29,759 nucleotides of DNA from an uncultured Collinsella sp. GTDB lineage: Bacteria; Actinomycetota; Coriobacteriia; Coriobacteriales; Coriobacteriaceae. Below the pieces are notes generated by a model. It saw only the letters and a list, made by a program, of their open reading frames with translations. It searched no databases and was not told the DNA's origin. Location: contig CATYSO010000025.1 of the NCBI GenBank assembly GCA_958412345.1, positions 1 through 29,759 on the forward strand. The letters are read 5' to 3'. Made by a program: the position numbers and the translations under genes. Every line of letters begins with the position of its first letter. Within the stretch, counting starts at the first letter, position 1. This document shows positions 23,547-29,759 of this stretch, piece after piece.

Positions 23547-24500
23547 ATGATCCTTTCGCTGGCCCCCATGGAGGGAATTACCGGGCACGTGTTCCGTCGC
23601 GTGCATGCGGAGTGCTTCGGCGCGCTCGACTGCTATTACACGCCGTTTTTGCCGCCGCCGCGGGTAGGCAACCGCTTTGGCGGCAAGGCGTTTAAGGAAG
23701 TCGATCCAGCTAACAACCAAGGGCTCAACGTGGTTCCCCAGCTCATGTCCAAGAATGCGGACGAGTTTGTGTGGGCGGCACAGGTGCTCGCCGACATGGG
23801 CTATCGCGAGGTCAATCTTAACTTAGGCTGCCCTTCGGGGACGGTTGTCGCCAAGGGCAAGGGCTCGGGTTTTCTGCGCAACTTGGACGAGCTTGAGGTG
23901 TTCTTGAGTGACGTGTGCGAGCGCTCGCCGTTGCCGGTGTCGGTCAAGACCAGGTTGGGGTTGGAGAGCGATGAAGAGTACGAGCGTGTGCTCGACCTGT
24001 ACTGCCGCATGCCGTTGGCGGAGCTGATTGTGCACCCGCGCGTGCAGAAGGACCGCTATACGGGCTCGCCGCGCAAAGCGTTTTATGGCGAGACGCTGGA
24101 GCGGGCACCGTTTCCGGTGGCATACAACGGTGACATTTTTGATCTTGAGGACATGGACACGCTGGTAGAGGCCTATCCCGGCACGCGCCATGTGATGTTG
24201 GGGCGCGGCTTGCTTGCGAACCCTGCGTTTGCCCGCATGATTAAAGGCGGCCCTGCCGCCACCGCTGCCGAACTGCAGCGATTCCACGACACGTTGTTCG
24301 CGGCCTATGCAGAAGAGATTGGCGGCAACGCGGTCTTTCGCATGAAGGAGTGGTGGTTCTACGCCAAGTGCGCCTTTGCCGATCCTGCCACCGTCCATAA
24401 GCTCGTGCGCAAGACCAAAAAGGTCGACGAATACCGCGCCGCCGTCGAGCGCGTCTTCCGCGAGCAACCGCTCGCACCCACTGTCCGCTTCCACGGCTAA
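23547..24500 (+). CDS. tRNA-dihydrouridine synthase family protein
   Basis: This is a 317-residue flavoenzyme that reduces uridines in the D-loop of tRNA using NADPH and FMN. The N-terminal strand LAPMEGITGHVFRR is the family's FMN-site motif. The catalytic cysteine lies in VNLNLGCPSGTV. KTRLGLES, the HPR motif (LIVHPRVQ), the YNGDI strand and the MLGRGLLANPAFAR phosphate-binding segment complete the TIM barrel. The C-terminal helical domain (about 235-317) is short but present. The start at 23547 has AGAAGAG upstream. Length is normal for the family. The exact Dus subfamily and target uridine cannot be told from sequence alone. It is transcribed singly. Confidence 0.93.
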   Translation: MILSLAPMEGITGHVFRRVHAECFGALDCYYTPFLPPPRVGNRFGGKAFKEVDPANNQGLNVVPQLMSKNADEFVWAAQVLADMGYREVNLNLGCPSGTVVAKGKGSGFLRNLDELEVFLSDVCERSPLPVSVKTRLGLESDEEYERVLDLYCRMPLAELIVHPRVQKDRYTGSPRKAFYGETLERAPFPVAYNGDIFDLEDMDTLVEAYPGTRHVMLGRGLLANPAFARMIKGGPAATAAELQRFHDTLFAAYAEEIGGNAVFRMKEWWFYAKCAFADPATVHKLVRKTKKVDEYRAAVERVFREQPLAPTVRFHG

Positions 24501-24504
24501 CGGG

Positions 24505-24560
24505 TAGTCATTGGGGACGTTCTTTAACGACTAGTCATTTAAGAACGTCCCCAACGACTA
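24505..24560. repeat. Dispersed hairpin family B, copy 1
   Basis: TAGTCATTGGGGACGTTCTT at the left and AAGAACGTCCCCAACGACTA at the right form a 23-base stem with two mismatches and a 10-base loop (CGACTAGTCA). It lies between the convergent dihydrouridine synthase and sirtuin genes, so it may serve as a bidirectional 3' structure. Related copies are at 28743-28799 and 29471-29514. Confidence 0.88.
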
Positions 24561-24575
24561 TGTTGCTTGCCTTCG

Positions 24576-25460
24576 CTATCTGACGGCTTGGATGGCGAGC
24601 GCTTCTATTACGCGCTCGGCACCGGCGTCGATCAGAATGCTGCGATCGACAATTTCTGCCGGAGCGACTGCCTCGCCAAAATTGACGCAAGCGTACGTGG
24701 CGCGCTCGTTTTTGGCCGTCATCTGCCAAAACGGGTACTTGATGATGACGGGCGTGTTACCGCCCACGCCAAGCTCTAAGAACAGAACGCGCATATTGCT
24801 GTGACGGCGCAAAAAGTCCTGGTAGCGATCGGCTGCGGCATACCATCCCTTATCCTGCACAAACGTATCGTCGGCGCGCAGGTTCATCGTAAGCGGGGCG
24901 CCACAGTGAGGGCAATGGGGCACAAGCGAAGACGGGATACGCAGGTCCTGTTGGTCGGCGACCATATGGCGTACGAGCTCTTCGTTGTCCCACGTCTCCT
25001 GACAGCAGGGCTTGCTGCACTGGAACAGTCCGTAATCTCCCTGCGTGTAAAAGAGTCGCTTCTTGTCAAAGCCGGCGCGCTGGAAACAATGGTCCACATT
25101 CGTGGTCAGCACAAAGTAGTCGCGGTCGCGCACGATGTTCAGGAGCTGTTCGTAGAGCGGCGTCGGTACGGGATCGTATCGGTTGCACATAATGTAGCGG
25201 CTCCAAAACGCCCAGTACTCCTCGAGCGAGCCATAGGGGTAGAAACCGCCGGAATACATATCGGCAAAGCCATAGCGTGCGGCAAAGTCGCCGAAGAGCT
25301 TCTCGAAGCGCTCGCCCGAATAGGTGTAGCCCGCTGCGGTGGATAGTCCCGCGCCAGCACCGATTACCACGGCGTCAGATGCGTCGAGTGCGTCTTGGAG
25401 CTTATCGATTTGCTTGGAGAAGGTTGCGGTAGATTGCCTCGTCAGGCGCGAGAAATACAT
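24576..25460 (-). CDS. Macrodomain-linked sirtuin (SirTM class), probable protein ADP-ribosyltransferase
   Basis: This is a 294-residue Sir2-fold protein. NAD-binding motifs are VVIGAGAGLSTAAG (31-44) and TTNVDHCFQRAG (119-130). The zinc site is C148, C152, C183 and C186. The residue that is the catalytic His in deacylase sirtuins is Gln140 here (FYTQGDYGLFQC). This substitution is characteristic of the SirTM class, which transfers ADP-ribose instead of deacylating; in Staphylococcus and Streptococcus its target is a lipoylated GcvH-like carrier (established work on that class). It overlaps the upstream macrodomain gene by 59 bases; the ATG at 25460 has AAGGTGATC upstream. The expected GcvH-like and lipoate-ligase genes are not beside it. 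Confidence 0.88.
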   Translation of the reverse strand: MYFSRLTRQSTATFSKQIDKLQDALDASDAVVIGAGAGLSTAAGYTYSGERFEKLFGDFAARYGFADMYSGGFYPYGSLEEYWAFWSRYIMCNRYDPVPTPLYEQLLNIVRDRDYFVLTTNVDHCFQRAGFDKKRLFYTQGDYGLFQCSKPCCQETWDNEELVRHMVADQQDLRIPSSLVPHCPHCGAPLTMNLRADDTFVQDKGWYAAADRYQDFLRRHSNMRVLFLELGVGGNTPVIIKYPFWQMTAKNERATYACVNFGEAVAPAEIVDRSILIDAGAERVIEALAIQAVR

Positions 25461-26187
25461 TGAAGATCACCTTAATGTTGGGGTCGTTATGGTCTAGATG
25501 TTGGCGCACAGCATCGATGGCCGCGCGTGCGGCAGCTTCCTGGGGATAGTCAAACACGCCAGTAGAGATGCAGCAGAACGCGAGGGTTCCGAGTCCTCGG
25601 TGTGTCGCTTCTTCCAGGCAGCTGGTGTAGCAGCGGCGTAGCAGCAATTCCTCGCGCGGGCCGGGCTTATGGCTGGGCACGATGGGGCCGACGGTGTGGA
25701 AAACGTAGCTGCTGGGCAGGTTGAACGCCGGCGTGACCTTGACGCGTGCCGTCGGCTCCTCATGTCCTTGCTTGCGCATGAGGCCGTCGCATGCCAAACG
25801 TAGCTGCATGCCGGCATAGGTGTGGATGGCGTTGTCGATGCAACGATGTCCCGGCACAAAGCAGCCGAGCATTTGGCTGTTGGCTGCATTGACGATGGCG
25901 TCGGCCTTGAGCAGCGTAATGTCGCCGCGCCAGATGGCAACGCGATCGCGGTAGGAGAGTGTGTCAGCATCGGTCGCTCCGCCGCGCTCAACAAGGCGCT
26001 GCTGCAGGTAGGCATTCTGGACGTTGAGTGTCTCTGTCGCGAGCGCTTCGGGCGATCGTACGTTCATAAGGGCCCTGAGCAAATTGCGTTGCTCGTTGGC
26101 TCCGGCGGGAACAGTAAAGTCGCGCCCGTCCGGTCGCTCATTGAGCAATGCGTTGATAAGCCAAACGCGGCGCTCGGCTTGATTCAT
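25402..26187 (-). CDS. Zinc-type macrodomain ADP-ribosyl hydrolase
   Basis: This is a 261-residue protein. The N-terminal 80 residues are helical (MNQAERRVWLINALLNE), typical of the SirTM-linked macrodomain group. The macrodomain follows: WRGDITLLKADAIVNAANSQ, then GCFVPGHRCIDNAIH (108-122), and later VFHTVGPIV and ISTGVFDYP (207-215). Cys109, His114 and Cys116 match the zinc-binding triad known in this group, where the metal supports removal of ADP-ribose. It is expected to reverse the modification made by the overlapping SirTM gene. The start at 26187 was chosen for the AGGAGG motif 6-7 bases upstream; an upstream in-frame ATG has no such site. It is the first gene of this pair, with a terminator separating it from the HxlR gene. 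Confidence 0.88.
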   Translation of the reverse strand: MNQAERRVWLINALLNERPDGRDFTVPAGANEQRNLLRALMNVRSPEALATETLNVQNAYLQQRLVERGGATDADTLSYRDRVAIWRGDITLLKADAIVNAANSQMLGCFVPGHRCIDNAIHTYAGMQLRLACDGLMRKQGHEEPTARVKVTPAFNLPSSYVFHTVGPIVPSHKPGPREELLLRRCYTSCLEEATHRGLGTLAFCCISTGVFDYPQEAAARAAIDAVRQHLDHNDPNIKVIFNVFLAPDEAIYRNLLQANR

Positions 26188-26265
26188 GGCTGGCCTCCTA
26201 TCCAATTGAGTCGGGTGCGTTTGACAGTAGTGTGCGACCTGGCTCGTTTCTTCAAAAGAAGGCAC

Positions 26266-26306
26266 AAAAAGGTAAGCGCCGTAAGGCGGCATGCCCCACG
26301 GCGCTC
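26266..26306 (-). terminator. Terminator after the HxlR gene
   Basis: On the minus strand AGCGCCGT pairs with ACGGCGCT (plus positions 26299-26306 and 26276-26283), followed by TACC and TTTTT (26267-26271). It separates the HxlR regulator from the macrodomain/sirtuin pair. Confidence 0.65.
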
Positions 26307-26327
26307 AATCGTCGAAGCCTGCGGCTG

Positions 26328-26660
26328 TTAGGAGCTCCGTACGAGTTGCTGATAGTCGGTGCCCCATTCCACTAGGGAATCGATGATGGGCATAAGGCTG
26401 TGGCCCAGCTCGCTGAGTGCGTATTCGGTGCGGATAGGTGTCTCGGGGATGACGGTGCGCGTGATGAGACCCGCGGCATCCATTTCCTTAAGGTTGGACG
26501 AAAGCACCTTTTGGCTAATGCCGGGGATAGCGCGATGCAGCGCGTTGAAGCCCATGGGATGGTCTATGAGCTGTTGGATGATATAGATCTTCCACTTGTT
26601 GCCAAAGAGTTGAAAACACGTGGCAACAGGGCAGGGAGGCAGTTCTTCTTTGGTAAGCAT
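26328..26660 (-). CDS. HxlR-family transcriptional regulator
   Basis: This is a 110-residue winged-helix regulator of the MarR/HxlR type. CPVATCFQLFGNKWKIYIIQ at residues 10-29 is the family opening, with Cys10 and Cys15. ALHRAIPGISQKVLSSNLKE is the recognition-helix region, and RTEYALSELGHSLMPII is the wing and dimer part. Many HxlR proteins sense thiol-reactive or redox stress through an N-terminal cysteine. The start at 26660 has GAGGAG 6 bases upstream. It is divergent from the peptide/radical SAM genes, with a TTACC-TTTT-GGTAA palindrome in the 199-base gap, so it probably controls itself and that locus. A terminator after it argues against cotranscription with the macrodomain gene. Confidence 0.93.
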   Translation of the reverse strand: MLTKEELPPCPVATCFQLFGNKWKIYIIQQLIDHPMGFNALHRAIPGISQKVLSSNLKEMDAAGLITRTVIPETPIRTEYALSELGHSLMPIIDSLVEWGTDYQQLVRSS

Positions 26661-26723
26661 GGAGACTCCTCAATCGTGTGGACAGCTTTCATTATCGCAG
26701 CCGCTGTCGTTTGCGGCTACTAC

Positions 26724-26737
26724 TTACCTTTTGGTAA
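26724..26737. promoter_or_regulatory. Probable HxlR operator, TTACC-TTTT-GGTAA
   Basis: This is a perfect 5-base inverted repeat with a 4-base spacer, extended by flanking CT/CTG bases. HxlR-type regulators commonly bind short palindromes of the GTTACY...RGTAAC kind. It lies between the divergent HxlR gene and the peptide precursor gene. Confidence 0.55.
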
Positions 26738-26859
26738 CTGGCTAATAGATTGGTGCCTTCTTTTGGTCGTTGCGCGCTTTTTGCATGATGCATATAGACG
26801 CAAAGAGCGTCAAAAACTGGATGGCTTCGCCCAGCCATCCTCGACCGAAAGGAAATGCC

Positions 26860-26994
26860 ATGTCCGAGAATCTTGAGAACGTTGCCGCTTTCGCTTCCTG
26901 CGGTACTGCCGATCCTGCGTCCGCTTGCGGCTCCGCCGACCCCAAGGCTGCCCCTGCCTGTGGCACCGCTTGCGGCGCTGCCGACACTCAGTAA
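26860..26994 (+). CDS. Candidate RiPP precursor with four (S/A)CGX repeats
   Basis: This 44-residue peptide is predicted from ATG 26860 with AAAGGAAA upstream. Residues 1-12 (MSENLENVAAFA) look like a short leader. The rest is made of Ala, Gly, Thr, Asp and Pro around four cysteines at 14, 23, 34 and 38, each in the frame (S/A)-Cys-Gly-X: SCGT, ACGS, ACGT, ACGA. There are no aromatic residues after Phe11 and no other large hydrophobics in the core, so it cannot form an ordinary folded domain. It is followed within 25 bases by the flavin/ferredoxin protein and then a radical SAM/SPASM enzyme, the usual context of a ribosomally made, cysteine-modified peptide. I recall an 'ACGX-repeat peptide' family paired with such an enzyme; that memory is unverified. 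No leader-cleaving protease or exporter is adjacent. Confidence 0.8.
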   Translation: MSENLENVAAFASCGTADPASACGSADPKAAPACGTACGAADTQ

Positions 26995-27018
26995 GCAATC
27001 GCTAGGAAGGGACTCGTA

Positions 27019-27639
27019 ATGGATGCTCAGACTTGCCTCAAAAAGATGCAGCTTGCCGGGACGCTCTCTCTGGCAACCGTGGACGAAAGTGGCGCACCGC
27101 AAATTCGCTGCGTGAGCGCTGTCCATTACGAGCCCCGTGCTATCTACTTTCTCACGGCACGTGGCAAGGAGATGGCTCGTCAGCTTATGGCCGATGGGCG
27201 TGTCCAAACGCTCGTTCACACGCGGTTTAACGAGATGATCCGCATGTCCGGCGTTGCCGCTCCCGTCTCGGAGTCCGAGCAAGTTCACTGGCGCGATGTC
27301 ATTTATGCCGAGCAACCGTATCTTGCCAACGTGTATCCCAGTGATACGCGCGAGATCAACATCATCTTTAAGGTTGAGAACATAGTGCTCGACTACTTTA
27401 ACCTGGGAGTTCATCCCATCGAGCGCGCGGTCTTTACCTTGGACGAGAGCATGGCACCTGCGCCCGCTAAGGGCTTCTGCATCGATGCCGATGCGTGTAT
27501 TGGTTGCGGTGCCTGTCTTGCGCACTGCCCGCAGAAGTGCATCGAGCCGGGAGACTCATATCGCATAGAGCCCGAACACTGCCTGCATTGCGGTGCCTGT
27601 GCCGAGAATTGCCCCGTCGGCGCCGTTGCGCGCCTGTAG
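27019..27639 (+). CDS. Flavin-binding split-barrel protein fused to a 2x[4Fe-4S] ferredoxin
   Basis: This is a 206-residue fusion. Residues about 1-145 are a pyridoxamine-5'-phosphate-oxidase-like FMN split barrel (LAGTLSLATVDESGAPQIRCVSAVHYE, IYFLTARGKEMARQLMADG). Residues 154-206 hold two [4Fe-4S] motifs, CIGCGACLAHCP (C160, C163, C166, C170) and CLHCGACAENCPVG (C188, C191, C194, C198). Such fusions shuttle electrons between flavin and ferredoxin pools. Lying between the Cys-Gly repeat peptide and the radical SAM enzyme, it probably supplies electrons to the enzyme's clusters or acts on the peptide (inference). The start at 27019 has GGAAGGGA upstream, 24 bases after the peptide's stop. Confidence 0.9.
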   Translation: MDAQTCLKKMQLAGTLSLATVDESGAPQIRCVSAVHYEPRAIYFLTARGKEMARQLMADGRVQTLVHTRFNEMIRMSGVAAPVSESEQVHWRDVIYAEQPYLANVYPSDTREINIIFKVENIVLDYFNLGVHPIERAVFTLDESMAPAPAKGFCIDADACIGCGACLAHCPQKCIEPGDSYRIEPEHCLHCGACAENCPVGAVARL

Positions 27640-27685
27640 CCCAAATATTGTCATCAGTTTTCACATCGACCAAGGGAGTCCCACG

Positions 27686-28732
27686 ATGCAAAAGCCTGCG
27701 TTTGCCTTCCAATGGCATATTACAGATGAATGCGATCAGCGCTGCAAACATTGCTATATCTTTGCCAACGGTGCCTGCGCCGGTTTTAAGCGCATGCCGT
27801 GGGAACAGATGGTCCAGGTCGTCGATCAGGCCCAGGCGCTCTGCGAGCGCATCGGTCGCCAGCCGTACTTTTACGTTACGGGCGGTGACCCCATTCTTCA
27901 TCCCGATTTTTGGCGCCTTGCTGAGCTCCTGCACGAGCGCGGCTTTATGTGGTGCGTGATGGGCAATCCGTTCCATCTGACCGACGAGGTCTGTGCTCGC
28001 ATGAAAGAGCTGGGTTGTCGCAAATACCAGCTCTCGCTTGATGGGCTCGAGGCAACGCACGATTACTTCCGTAAACCCGGTTCGTTTGCCGAGACTCTGC
28101 GTGCCATTGGTTGCCTTAAGCGTGCAGGTATCTGGGTTGCCGTCATGAACACGGTATCGAGCATGAATGCCGCCGAGTTGCCGCAGCTCATCGATTTGGT
28201 GGCAAGCCTCGAGGTCGACGTGTTCGCCTTTGGTCGGTACTGCCCCACCTCGGGTCAAAAGCGCGATGAGTTCCATCTGGAGCCGCTGGAGTATCGCGAC
28301 GTGCTGCTGGCCGCGCAGGAGCGTATGGAGTTCCATCAGGCTGCGGGCTGCAAGACGTTCTTCCAGCTCAAGGACCACCTGTGGACGTTGCTTTTGTGGG
28401 AGCAGGGTAAGTTCACCATTCCTGAGGATGCCAAGCCCGGCATGATCTATGACGGCTGCCACTGCGGAACGGGACACATGACGGTGCTGCCTACGGGCGA
28501 CGTCTACGCGTGCCGCCGCATGGAGAGCAAAGTGGGCAACGTTGCCGAAAACTCGCTGGAGGAGCTCTTCTTCTCTCCGCAAATGGAAGCCAAGCGCGAT
28601 TTTAAGAAGTTCAAGAAATGCGCCAAGTGCGAGCTCTTTGGCTGGTGCCGCGGGTGTCCTGCGGTGACGTACGGCTACACGGGCGACATGTACGATGCCG
28701 ACCCGCAATGCTGGAAAGAGATTGAGGAGTAG
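27686..28732 (+). CDS. Radical SAM/SPASM peptide-modifying enzyme
   Basis: This 348-residue enzyme should cleave S-adenosylmethionine to start radical chemistry on the neighbouring peptide. The radical SAM cluster motif is CDQRCKHC (C16, C20, C23), followed by YFYVTGGDPILHPDF, the GGD/E-type SAM site, and KYQLSLDGLEATHDYFR. The C-terminal SPASM region has cysteines at 258, 260, 276, 312, 315, 321, 324 and 342 (CHCGTGHMTVLPTGDVYAC; CAKCELFGWCRGCP), enough for two auxiliary clusters. SPASM enzymes often install thioether or carbon-carbon links at Cys or other residues of RiPP precursors. The start at 27686 was chosen for AAGGGAG 7 bases upstream. It is the third gene of the locus. Length fits the family. 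Confidence 0.93.
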   Translation: MQKPAFAFQWHITDECDQRCKHCYIFANGACAGFKRMPWEQMVQVVDQAQALCERIGRQPYFYVTGGDPILHPDFWRLAELLHERGFMWCVMGNPFHLTDEVCARMKELGCRKYQLSLDGLEATHDYFRKPGSFAETLRAIGCLKRAGIWVAVMNTVSSMNAAELPQLIDLVASLEVDVFAFGRYCPTSGQKRDEFHLEPLEYRDVLLAAQERMEFHQAAGCKTFFQLKDHLWTLLLWEQGKFTIPEDAKPGMIYDGCHCGTGHMTVLPTGDVYACRRMESKVGNVAENSLEELFFSPQMEAKRDFKKFKKCAKCELFGWCRGCPAVTYGYTGDMYDADPQCWKEIEE

Positions 28733-28742
28733 GATTGTCGTC

Positions 28743-28799
28743 TAGTCATCGGGGAGGGGTCTTTAACGAGCGGTCATTCAAGAACGTCCCCAATGACTA
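28743..28799. repeat. Dispersed hairpin family B, copy 2
   Basis: TAGTCATCGGGGAGGGGTCT at the left and AAGAACGTCCCCAATGACTA at the right resemble copy 1 at 24505-24560, with more mismatches in the left arm. It begins 10 bases after the radical SAM gene, in the 161-base gap to the next gene. Confidence 0.8.
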
Positions 28800-28812
28800 C
28801 CTGCAAAAAGTT

Positions 28813-28865
28813 GTACACCAGCATCCAAGGATGTCGAAAAATGTCGACTTTGGATGCTGGCGTAC
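28813..28865. repeat. Hairpin with ATGTCGA inner repeats
   Basis: GTACACCAGCATCCAAG (28813-28829) pairs with CTTTGGATGCTGGCGTAC (28848-28865). The inner ATGTCGAAAAATGTCGA forms a short direct repeat. An AAAAATGTCGA string also occurs in the long inverted repeat at 21852-22029, hinting at a common origin. Confidence 0.75.
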
Positions 28866-28893
28866 ATGTTTTGGGCTGGCGGGGGAGCGGGGT

Positions 28894-29160
28894 CTAGGCA
28901 ATCATTGCATCGAGTGTAATGAGTTCTCTGAGCCGCTCCGTGCGTGTTTGCCCATGGCGTTTGGCTTTTTCGTCAAACGCTTCAAGAACTGACTCGCCCA
29001 CACGTGCTGATAAAACGGCGCTCGGCTCATCAGAGATTGGCGGCCTTTCCAGCTTGATAGTGCGACCTCTCGGCCATTCATCTTTCTCGTACGCCTCTGC
29101 GGCTTTCTCAAGCTCTCCAGGGGCAAATCCCATCATCTTTTCGAGCTGCTTAGCATCCAT
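28894..29160 (-). CDS. Ribbon-helix-helix (CopG-like) antitoxin-type protein
   Basis: This is an 88-residue protein starting at ATG 29160 with AGGAA upstream. The N-terminal part (MDAKQLEKMMGFAPGELEKAAEAYE) is helical. A beta-strand-plus-two-helices pattern (AVLSARVGESVLEAFDEKAKRHGQTRTERLRELITLDAM) at the C-terminus fits a ribbon-helix-helix DNA-binding fold of antitoxins. No toxin gene is adjacent in either direction inside the window; the sequence upstream on its strand has a promoter but no other gene. It may be an orphan antitoxin or a free-standing regulator. Chromosomal RHH regulators are often autoregulated, and the promoter region here has A/T-rich short repeats. Confidence 0.75.
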   Translation of the reverse strand: MDAKQLEKMMGFAPGELEKAAEAYEKDEWPRGRTIKLERPPISDEPSAVLSARVGESVLEAFDEKAKRHGQTRTERLRELITLDAMIA

Positions 29161-29214
29161 TGTGCTTCCTATCGATTGGTATAATGTCGAGCGCTGGTTC
29201 ACGGATATTCTTTT

Positions 29215-29243
29215 TGTATACGTTTTTGTAGACAAAAATGCAA
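29215..29243 (-). promoter_or_regulatory. Promoter of the RHH antitoxin-like gene
   Basis: On the minus strand TTGCAT (plus 29238-29243), a 17-base spacer and TATACA (plus 29215-29220) make a near-consensus sigma-70-type promoter. Transcription would start about 48 bases before the start codon. Confidence 0.65.
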
Positions 29244-29433
29244 GCAGGTAATCGGGATAATCAGCTAGTTCTGCCCCGGTTTTTGGATAAGAAATGGGCA
29301 TTGATGGCCTCGATATTTCCTTGCTTTTCAGCGTGCGATTTGAACGCTCATTGAACTTCCTGAGGGGAGAGCGTTTTTATAAACTATCGAGATTCTGATC
29401 AGGAACCCTCGACGGTCTTCGGTAGTGCGTCCA

Positions 29434-29470
29434 ACTCCAATTCGCGACACAGTGTGTCACGAATTGGAGT
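29434..29470. repeat. Inverted repeat ACTCCAATTCG...CGAATTGGAGT
   Basis: The 17-base arms ACTCCAATTCGCGACAC and GTGTCACGAATTGGAGT have one mismatch and a 3-base loop. There is no T run in either direction and no adjacent gene end. Confidence 0.85.
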
Positions 29471-29514
29471 AGTCGTTGGGTGTCCTTCAATGGCTAGTCA
29501 TATAAGAACGTCCA
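29471..29514. repeat. Dispersed hairpin family B, copy 3 (degraded)
   Basis: AGTCGTTGGG, TGTCCTTCAA, CTAGTCAT and TAAGAACGTCC follow each other in the same order as in copies 1 and 2, but the right arm breaks off after CGTCC. Confidence 0.65.
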
Positions 29515-29629
29515 AGTGCCGGATTTGTCATTTAGTGTCGTCCTTGGCGACCATTCTGGAGGGTCGTGGTCAAAAAATGGCAAATATGAGTACTGTTGCC
29601 ATTATGGTTACATTTATTTTGCTATAAAT

Positions 29630-29674
29630 AGTGCCTCCTAATGAGATTTGTTCCCATTAGGAGGCACTTTTATT
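29630..29674 (+). terminator. Terminator-like hairpin without a clear upstream gene
   Basis: AGTGCCTCCTAATG (29630-29643) pairs perfectly over 14 bases with CATTAGGAGGCACT (29655-29668), followed by TTTATT. On the minus strand it is followed by ATTTATAG. It may terminate a gene lying to the right of the window, or form the end of a mobile element. Confidence 0.6.
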
Positions 29675-29759
29675 GAACATATGAGGAGAAATAGCGTCGT
29701 CTGCGGGTCGCGCGCGCAGACGTGGTGTAAGAGCGTCCTGAGGTCCGTCGCTGCAAATC

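Larger units (their letters stand above)
29244..29759. other. Gene-poor right end with several hairpins
   Basis: No convincing gene is seen in these 516 bases. They hold an inverted repeat (29434-29470), a degraded family B repeat (29471-29514) and a terminator-like hairpin (29630-29674). The base composition is lower in GC than the rest of the window. An open stretch from ATG 29681 to the window end has no well-placed ribosome-binding site and cannot be judged. Confidence 0.5.

Noticed and set aside
27467..28708. 413-codon minus-strand open frame over the radical SAM gene
   Set aside because: The plus strand carries all radical SAM and SPASM motifs; the antisense frame has none.
12051..29514. 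Recurring short palindromes considered as a CRISPR array
   Set aside because: The copies are kilobases apart, lie between ordinary genes and have no regular spacers or cas genes.
29681..29759. Possible start of a gene at the right edge (MRRNSVVCGS...)
   Set aside because: Only 26 codons are visible, the nearest AGGAGG is 16 bases from the ATG, and no motif is recognisable.

Overview
The window looks like a chromosomal segment from a gut coriobacterium (Actinomycetota), most like Collinsella or a relative. The evidence is moderately high GC, a class-E-like LAxTG sorting signal on a Tat-exported surface protein, paired OFA-type major facilitator transporters, and an anaerobe-style gene set (ferredoxin-type clusters, radical SAM enzyme, deiminase/carbamoyltransferase). 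This assignment rests on pattern recognition, not a search. No rRNA, tRNA or CRISPR array was seen.

Layout. 1-933: remnant of an IS3-family element. 1121-2137: a lipoprotein. 2304-7831 (minus): a large cell-wall-anchored surface protein and a LuxR-type regulator upstream of it. 8092-9902 (minus): a two-component system (histidine kinase plus OmpR-type regulator). It is divergent from a plus-strand module (9993-12035) of a tiny CXXC membrane protein, a polyferredoxin-like membrane protein and a thioredoxin-like lipoprotein, which probably moves electrons to extracytoplasmic thiols. 12371-18294: an OFA transporter, a convergent TetR repressor, an agmatine-deiminase-family enzyme, a divergent ornithine/putrescine-type carbamoyltransferase and a second OFA transporter. 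TetR-like operators lie in front of the first transporter and the deiminase. 18553-21801: a fused ABC ATPase/FtsX permease. 22043-23179 (minus): an unknown membrane protein. 23547-24500: a tRNA-dihydrouridine synthase. 24576-26187 (minus): a macrodomain protein and a SirTM-class sirtuin, an ADP-ribosylation eraser/writer pair. 26328-26660 (minus): an HxlR regulator. 26860-28732: a small Cys-Gly repeat peptide, a flavin/ferredoxin fusion protein and a radical SAM/SPASM enzyme, which together look like a RiPP locus. 28894-29160 (minus): a lone ribbon-helix-helix antitoxin-like gene. The last 600 bases hold mostly inverted repeats.

Three systems stand out. The first is the (S/A)CGX-repeat peptide with its radical SAM/SPASM and flavin-ferredoxin partners. 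I recall an 'ACGX' family pair in protein family collections, but the product and function are, to my knowledge, unknown. The second is the deiminase/carbamoyltransferase pair with altered substrate motifs, flanked by two OFA transporters in place of the usual agmatine/putrescine antiporter and carbamate kinase. The third is the SirTM/macrodomain pair, which lacks the lipoyl-carrier partner genes it usually travels with.

At least three families of short dispersed intergenic repeats recur: a GTGACAAAGGGAC palindrome, a GGGGACGTTCTT hairpin, and a 76-base non-palindromic element. They occupy much of the space between genes.
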